Assembly (NCBI GenBank): GCA_022705125.1 | Contig: JAKJFB010000109.1 | Location: forward strand, 1-8,376 | DNA length: 8,376 nt | Direction: 5' to 3' | Source of the DNA: Pseudomonadota bacterium | GTDB taxonomy: Bacteria > Pseudomonadota > Gammaproteobacteria > Pseudomonadales > UBA5518 | Shown: positions 5,823 to 8,376 of the stretch, piece after piece | Layout of the letters: every line of letters starts with the position of its first letter | Position numbering within the stretch: the stretch's first letter is position 1 | The notes under the pieces: model-generated | Databases searched by the model: none | Told to the model about the DNA's origin: nothing | Seen by the model: the letters and a program-made list of their open reading frames with translations, nothing else | Translations under genes and position numbers: made by a program

Positions 5823-7643
5823 TCAGGCCGCGGCAGCCTGCTTGGCCTTGATCCAGTCGCGGATCTTGGCCTCGAGCACCGCCAGCGGCAGGGCGCCGGT
5901 ATCGAGCACCTGGGCGTGGAACTCGCGCGGGTCGAAGCGATCGCCGAGGGCCTGCTCGGCCTCGGTGCGCAGGCGCCGGATCGTGAGCGCACCGACCTTG
6001 TAGGCGAGCGCCTGGCCCGGGATCGCGATGTAGCGCTCGACCTCGGTGCGCGCCTCGGTTTCGGACTGCGCCGAATTGTCGAGCATGTACTGGATCGCCT
6101 GCTCGCGGGTCCAGCCCATGGCATGGATGCCGGTGTCGAGCACCAGCCGGATCGCGCGCAGCATCTCGTCGTCGAGGCTGCCGAAGGCCTGGTAGGGATC
6201 GGTGAACATGCCGAGCTCCGGCCCCAGCGACTCGGCATACAGCGCCCAGCCTTCCACGAAGGCCGTGTTGCCGCCAAAGCGCAGGAAGTTCGGCAGCGCC
6301 TCGTTCTCCTGCGCCAGGCTGATCTGGAAATGGTGTCCCGGGATCGCCTCGTGCAGGAACAGCGTCTCCATCCCGGGCGTGGTGCGCGAGGGCAGGTCGT
6401 AGGTATTCACGAAGAAGATGCCCGGGCGCGTGCCGTCCGGCGTGCCCTGGCGATAGGAGCCGGCGGCCTCGTTCTCCTCCGAGTACCCGGGCACGGGACG
6501 GATCTCGAAGGGCGATCGCGGCGTCAGCGAGAACAGCTTCGGCACGGCGGCATCCACCTCGGCGCGGATCGCGTTGTAGCCATCGAGCAGCGCCTGCTTG
6601 CTGGCAAACTTGAACTGCGGATCGCTGCGCAGGTGACCGAAGAACTCCTTCAGCGTGCCCTTGAAACCCACCCTGTCCTTGATCGCGAGCATGTCGTGCC
6701 TGATGCGCGCGACCTCGTCGAGGCCGATCCGGTGGATCTCCTCGGCGCTCATGTCGGTGGTGGTGTTCTGCTCGATCAGCGCCTTGTACAGCGCGGGACC
6801 GTCCTTCATCGAGACCAGCCCGGGCTTCGCGTCACGGCTGGCGGCGAGGTATTCGGTCCTGATGAAGTCCTGCAGCTCGCGGTAGGCGCCGAACACGCGC
6901 TCGTGGATCACGGCGCGGTACGCGCGGGCAAGGCGTTCCCGGTCGGTGGCGGCGAAATCGCCCGGCATGTCGTTGATCGGCTGGTAGAACGGGCTGGCCT
7001 CGACGCCGCCGGCCATCTGCCGCGCGAGCTGGTCGAGGATGTTCTCCATCACCAGCCTGGGCTGGGTGTGACCGGTGGCCATGCCCTCGCGCATGCGCCC
7101 GATGCTGCGCTCGAGGTACAACGCGTAGCCCTCCAGGCGCGCCAGGCCGTTGTCGTAGTCCTGCACCGTGTCGAACGGCGCGACCGACCTGCCCGAGCAG
7201 ATGTCGGGGAAGAACACGTGCTCGCCACTGAAGTGGTCGATGGGCAGCCGCGCCTGGATCGCGATGATGCCGCGCTCGTAGAAATCGAGCAGCTGGAGGC
7301 CCTGGTAGCGGAACACGTCGTAGGCGATCCGGTCCTCGCGCGACAGCGCGGCGCGGTCGATCGCATCGAGGCGCTTCATTTCGCTCGCGGTATTCGCCTT
7401 CATCCGCGCGTAGTATCCGGGCGTGATGTAGTCCCCGAACTGCGCTGCATAACGCATGTCGCCACGCATCATGGCAGCCAGGGGATCCAGTTCCAGGGCC
7501 GCCTCGTCGCTGTCGGCGAAGATCTGCCTCAGCGCGGCGGCGTTGTCGGCCTTCGCATCCGCGAGCACGCCGGCAGCGCCGGCCACGCCGAACACCAGCG
7601 CGAGCGATATCGAGGCACCGCGCACCCATTCCCCTGCCTGCAT
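5823..7643 (-). CDS. Exported DUF885 family zinc-peptidase-like protein
   Basis: The product is a 606-residue protein of the DUF885 family, thought to be metallopeptidases, though the substrate is unknown. A signal peptide spans residues 1-30 ('GASISLALVFGVAGAAGVLA'), so it acts in the periplasm or outside the cell. The metal site is intact: 'LFLHEAIPGHHFQ' (428-440) contains an HExxxGHH motif with His431, Glu432, His437 and His438. 'AFVEGWALYAESLG' (461-474) supplies the expected third ligand region (Glu464), and 'VLDTGIHAMGW' (501-511) and 'ALAYKVG' (545-551) are further family signatures. The start ATG at 7643 has a G-run ribosome site (7648-7653) and gives a clean signal peptide. The in-frame ATG at 7709 would bury that signal behind 22 extra residues. 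The polyphosphate kinase gene lies 68 bases upstream in the same direction. No strong promoter or terminator is seen in that gap. Confidence 0.9.
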   Translation of the reverse strand: MQAGEWVRGASISLALVFGVAGAAGVLADAKADNAAALRQIFADSDEAALELDPLAAMMRGDMRYAAQFGDYITPGYYARMKANTASEMKRLDAIDRAALSREDRIAYDVFRYQGLQLLDFYERGIIAIQARLPIDHFSGEHVFFPDICSGRSVAPFDTVQDYDNGLARLEGYALYLERSIGRMREGMATGHTQPRLVMENILDQLARQMAGGVEASPFYQPINDMPGDFAATDRERLARAYRAVIHERVFGAYRELQDFIRTEYLAASRDAKPGLVSMKDGPALYKALIEQNTTTDMSAEEIHRIGLDEVARIRHDMLAIKDRVGFKGTLKEFFGHLRSDPQFKFASKQALLDGYNAIRAEVDAAVPKLFSLTPRSPFEIRPVPGYSEENEAAGSYRQGTPDGTRPGIFFVNTYDLPSRTTPGMETLFLHEAIPGHHFQISLAQENEALPNFLRFGGNTAFVEGWALYAESLGPELGMFTDPYQAFGSLDDEMLRAIRLVLDTGIHAMGWTREQAIQYMLDNSAQSETEARTEVERYIAIPGQALAYKVGALTIRRLRTEAEQALGDRFDPREFHAQVLDTGALPLAVLEAKIRDWIKAKQAAAA

Positions 7644-7711
7644 GAATCCCCCCGTCACGGATCGAAGCAAACTGTCACCCGCGCATTGGCGCATCCGCGC
7701 TGGCCGCATGA

Positions 7712-8376
7712 TCAGAAGCGGTTGCGCAGCGGCTTCAAGGCCGTCGTGAAACGCTCCTTGCGCGGCTTGTGCGCCAGCGGCGGCAGATCGAACGGCTCCT
7801 CCGGCAACTGGCAGTCGGGCACGCGGTCGAGCAGGTTGCGGATCAGGTTGAGGCGGCCGCGCTTCTGGTCATTGAAATCCACCACGCACCAGGGGGCGTG
7901 GCGCGTGTGCGTGGCCTCGAACATCGCATCGCGCGCGCGGCCGTAATCCTCGTAGCTCGCACGCGACTGCAGATCGATGGGCGACAGTTTCCAGCGCTTG
8001 AGCGGATCCTGTGCGCGCTCGGCGAACCGCTCCTCCTGGTACTGCTGGTCCACGCTCAGCCAGTACTTGAAGAGCAGGATGCCGTCATCGACCAGCATGC
8101 GCTCGAACACCGGCGCCTGCGCCAGGAAGCGCGCGTACTCGGCCTCGGTGCAGTAGCCCATCACCTTCTCGACGCCGGCGCGGTTGTACCAGCTGCGGTC
8201 GAACAGGACCATCTCGCCGGCGGCGGGCAGGTGCCCGACGTAACGCTGGAAGTACCACTGCGTGCGCTCGCGACTGCTCGGCGCCGGCAGCGCTACTACG
8301 TGGCAGACCCTGGGGTTGAGACGCTGCGTGATGCGTTTGATGACCCCACCCTTGCCCGCGGCATCGCGGCCTTCGA
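7712..8376 (-). CDS. ppk2: Polyphosphate kinase 2 (5' end outside window)
   Basis: PPK2 enzymes use inorganic polyphosphate to phosphorylate nucleoside di- or monophosphates. The frame is open to the window edge, so the N-terminus is missing and about 220 residues are visible. They include the Walker A loop 'EGRDAAGKGGVIKRI', the segment 'LPAPSSRERTQWYFQRY', the Walker B stretch 'MVLFDRSWYNRAGVEKVMG', and the lid region 'DPLKRWKLSPIDLQSR'. The C-terminus is basic ('KPRKERFTTALKPLRNRF'), common for polyphosphate handling. An internal ATG at 8212 is not the true start because the Walker A motif lies upstream of it in the same frame. It is a single-domain enzyme as far as seen. Whether it prefers ADP/GDP (class I) or AMP cannot be settled from this part. 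The DUF885 gene follows after 68 bases. Confidence 0.95.
   Translation of the reverse strand, partial: EGRDAAGKGGVIKRITQRLNPRVCHVVALPAPSSRERTQWYFQRYVGHLPAAGEMVLFDRSWYNRAGVEKVMGYCTEAEYARFLAQAPVFERMLVDDGILLFKYWLSVDQQYQEERFAERAQDPLKRWKLSPIDLQSRASYEDYGRARDAMFEATHTRHAPWCVVDFNDQKRGRLNLIRNLLDRVPDCQLPEEPFDLPPLAHKPRKERFTTALKPLRNRF

Noticed and set aside
7644..7711. GTGACA-like box in the ppk2-DUF885 gap considered as a -35 element.
   Set aside because: No acceptable -10 box lies at a suitable distance before the DUF885 start.
5472..7946. An 824-codon plus-strand open frame running through the intergenic repeat, DUF885 and ppk2 regions.
   Set aside because: It is antisense to two well-supported genes and crosses the inverted repeat; composition is that of a shadow frame.

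Overview
The window is GC-rich, gene-dense chromosomal DNA from a Gammaproteobacterium. Three things point there: an RsmJ (16S rRNA methyltransferase) N-terminus, a stand-alone monofunctional transglycosylase MtgA of the usual proteobacterial length, and an intergenic REP hairpin of the 'GTAGGAGCGGGC...GCCCGCGA' type familiar from pseudomonads and xanthomonads. No tRNA, rRNA, insertion sequence, phage gene or CRISPR array was seen.

Left part (1-1851). A 5' fragment of rsmJ runs leftwards off the edge. A short coding-like stretch of uncertain start (stop at 311) lies just upstream of it. A small divergent intergenic region follows, with a -10-like box and a TTGGCG-CC-CGCCAA palindrome. Two rightward genes come next, 22 bases apart: an outer-membrane lipoprotein with leucine-rich repeats (564-1100) and mtgA (1123-1851). 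Together they look like a small envelope/peptidoglycan operon.

Middle part (1874-5518). Three leftward genes are packed with gaps of 15-18 bases, so they are probably one operon. In order of transcription they are a PLP aminotransferase of the aspartate/aromatic family, a 652-residue B12-binding-type radical SAM protein, and a secreted DUF4124 protein. The aminotransferase keeps all the canonical catalytic residues. The radical SAM protein has an intact CxxxCxxC motif and a long C-terminal extension of unknown function. The substrate of the pair cannot be read from sequence. The DUF4124 gene converges on mtgA with only 22 bases between them.

Intergenic region (5519-5822). This is the most structured non-coding DNA in the window. 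It holds a perfect 14-bp palindrome in the aminotransferase leader and a weak promoter. It also holds a compound inverted repeat about 137 bp long: perfect 21-bp outer arms, a perfect 12-bp inner hairpin and smaller hairpins between. A REP hairpin sits 8 bases beyond the next gene's stop.

Right part (5823-8376). An exported DUF885 zinc-peptidase-like protein (606 residues) lies downstream of a polyphosphate kinase 2 gene whose 5' end is cut by the window edge. Both point left.

No clearly new multi-gene defence or mobile system is visible. The best candidates for something undescribed are the aminotransferase/radical-SAM pair and the compound inverted repeat.
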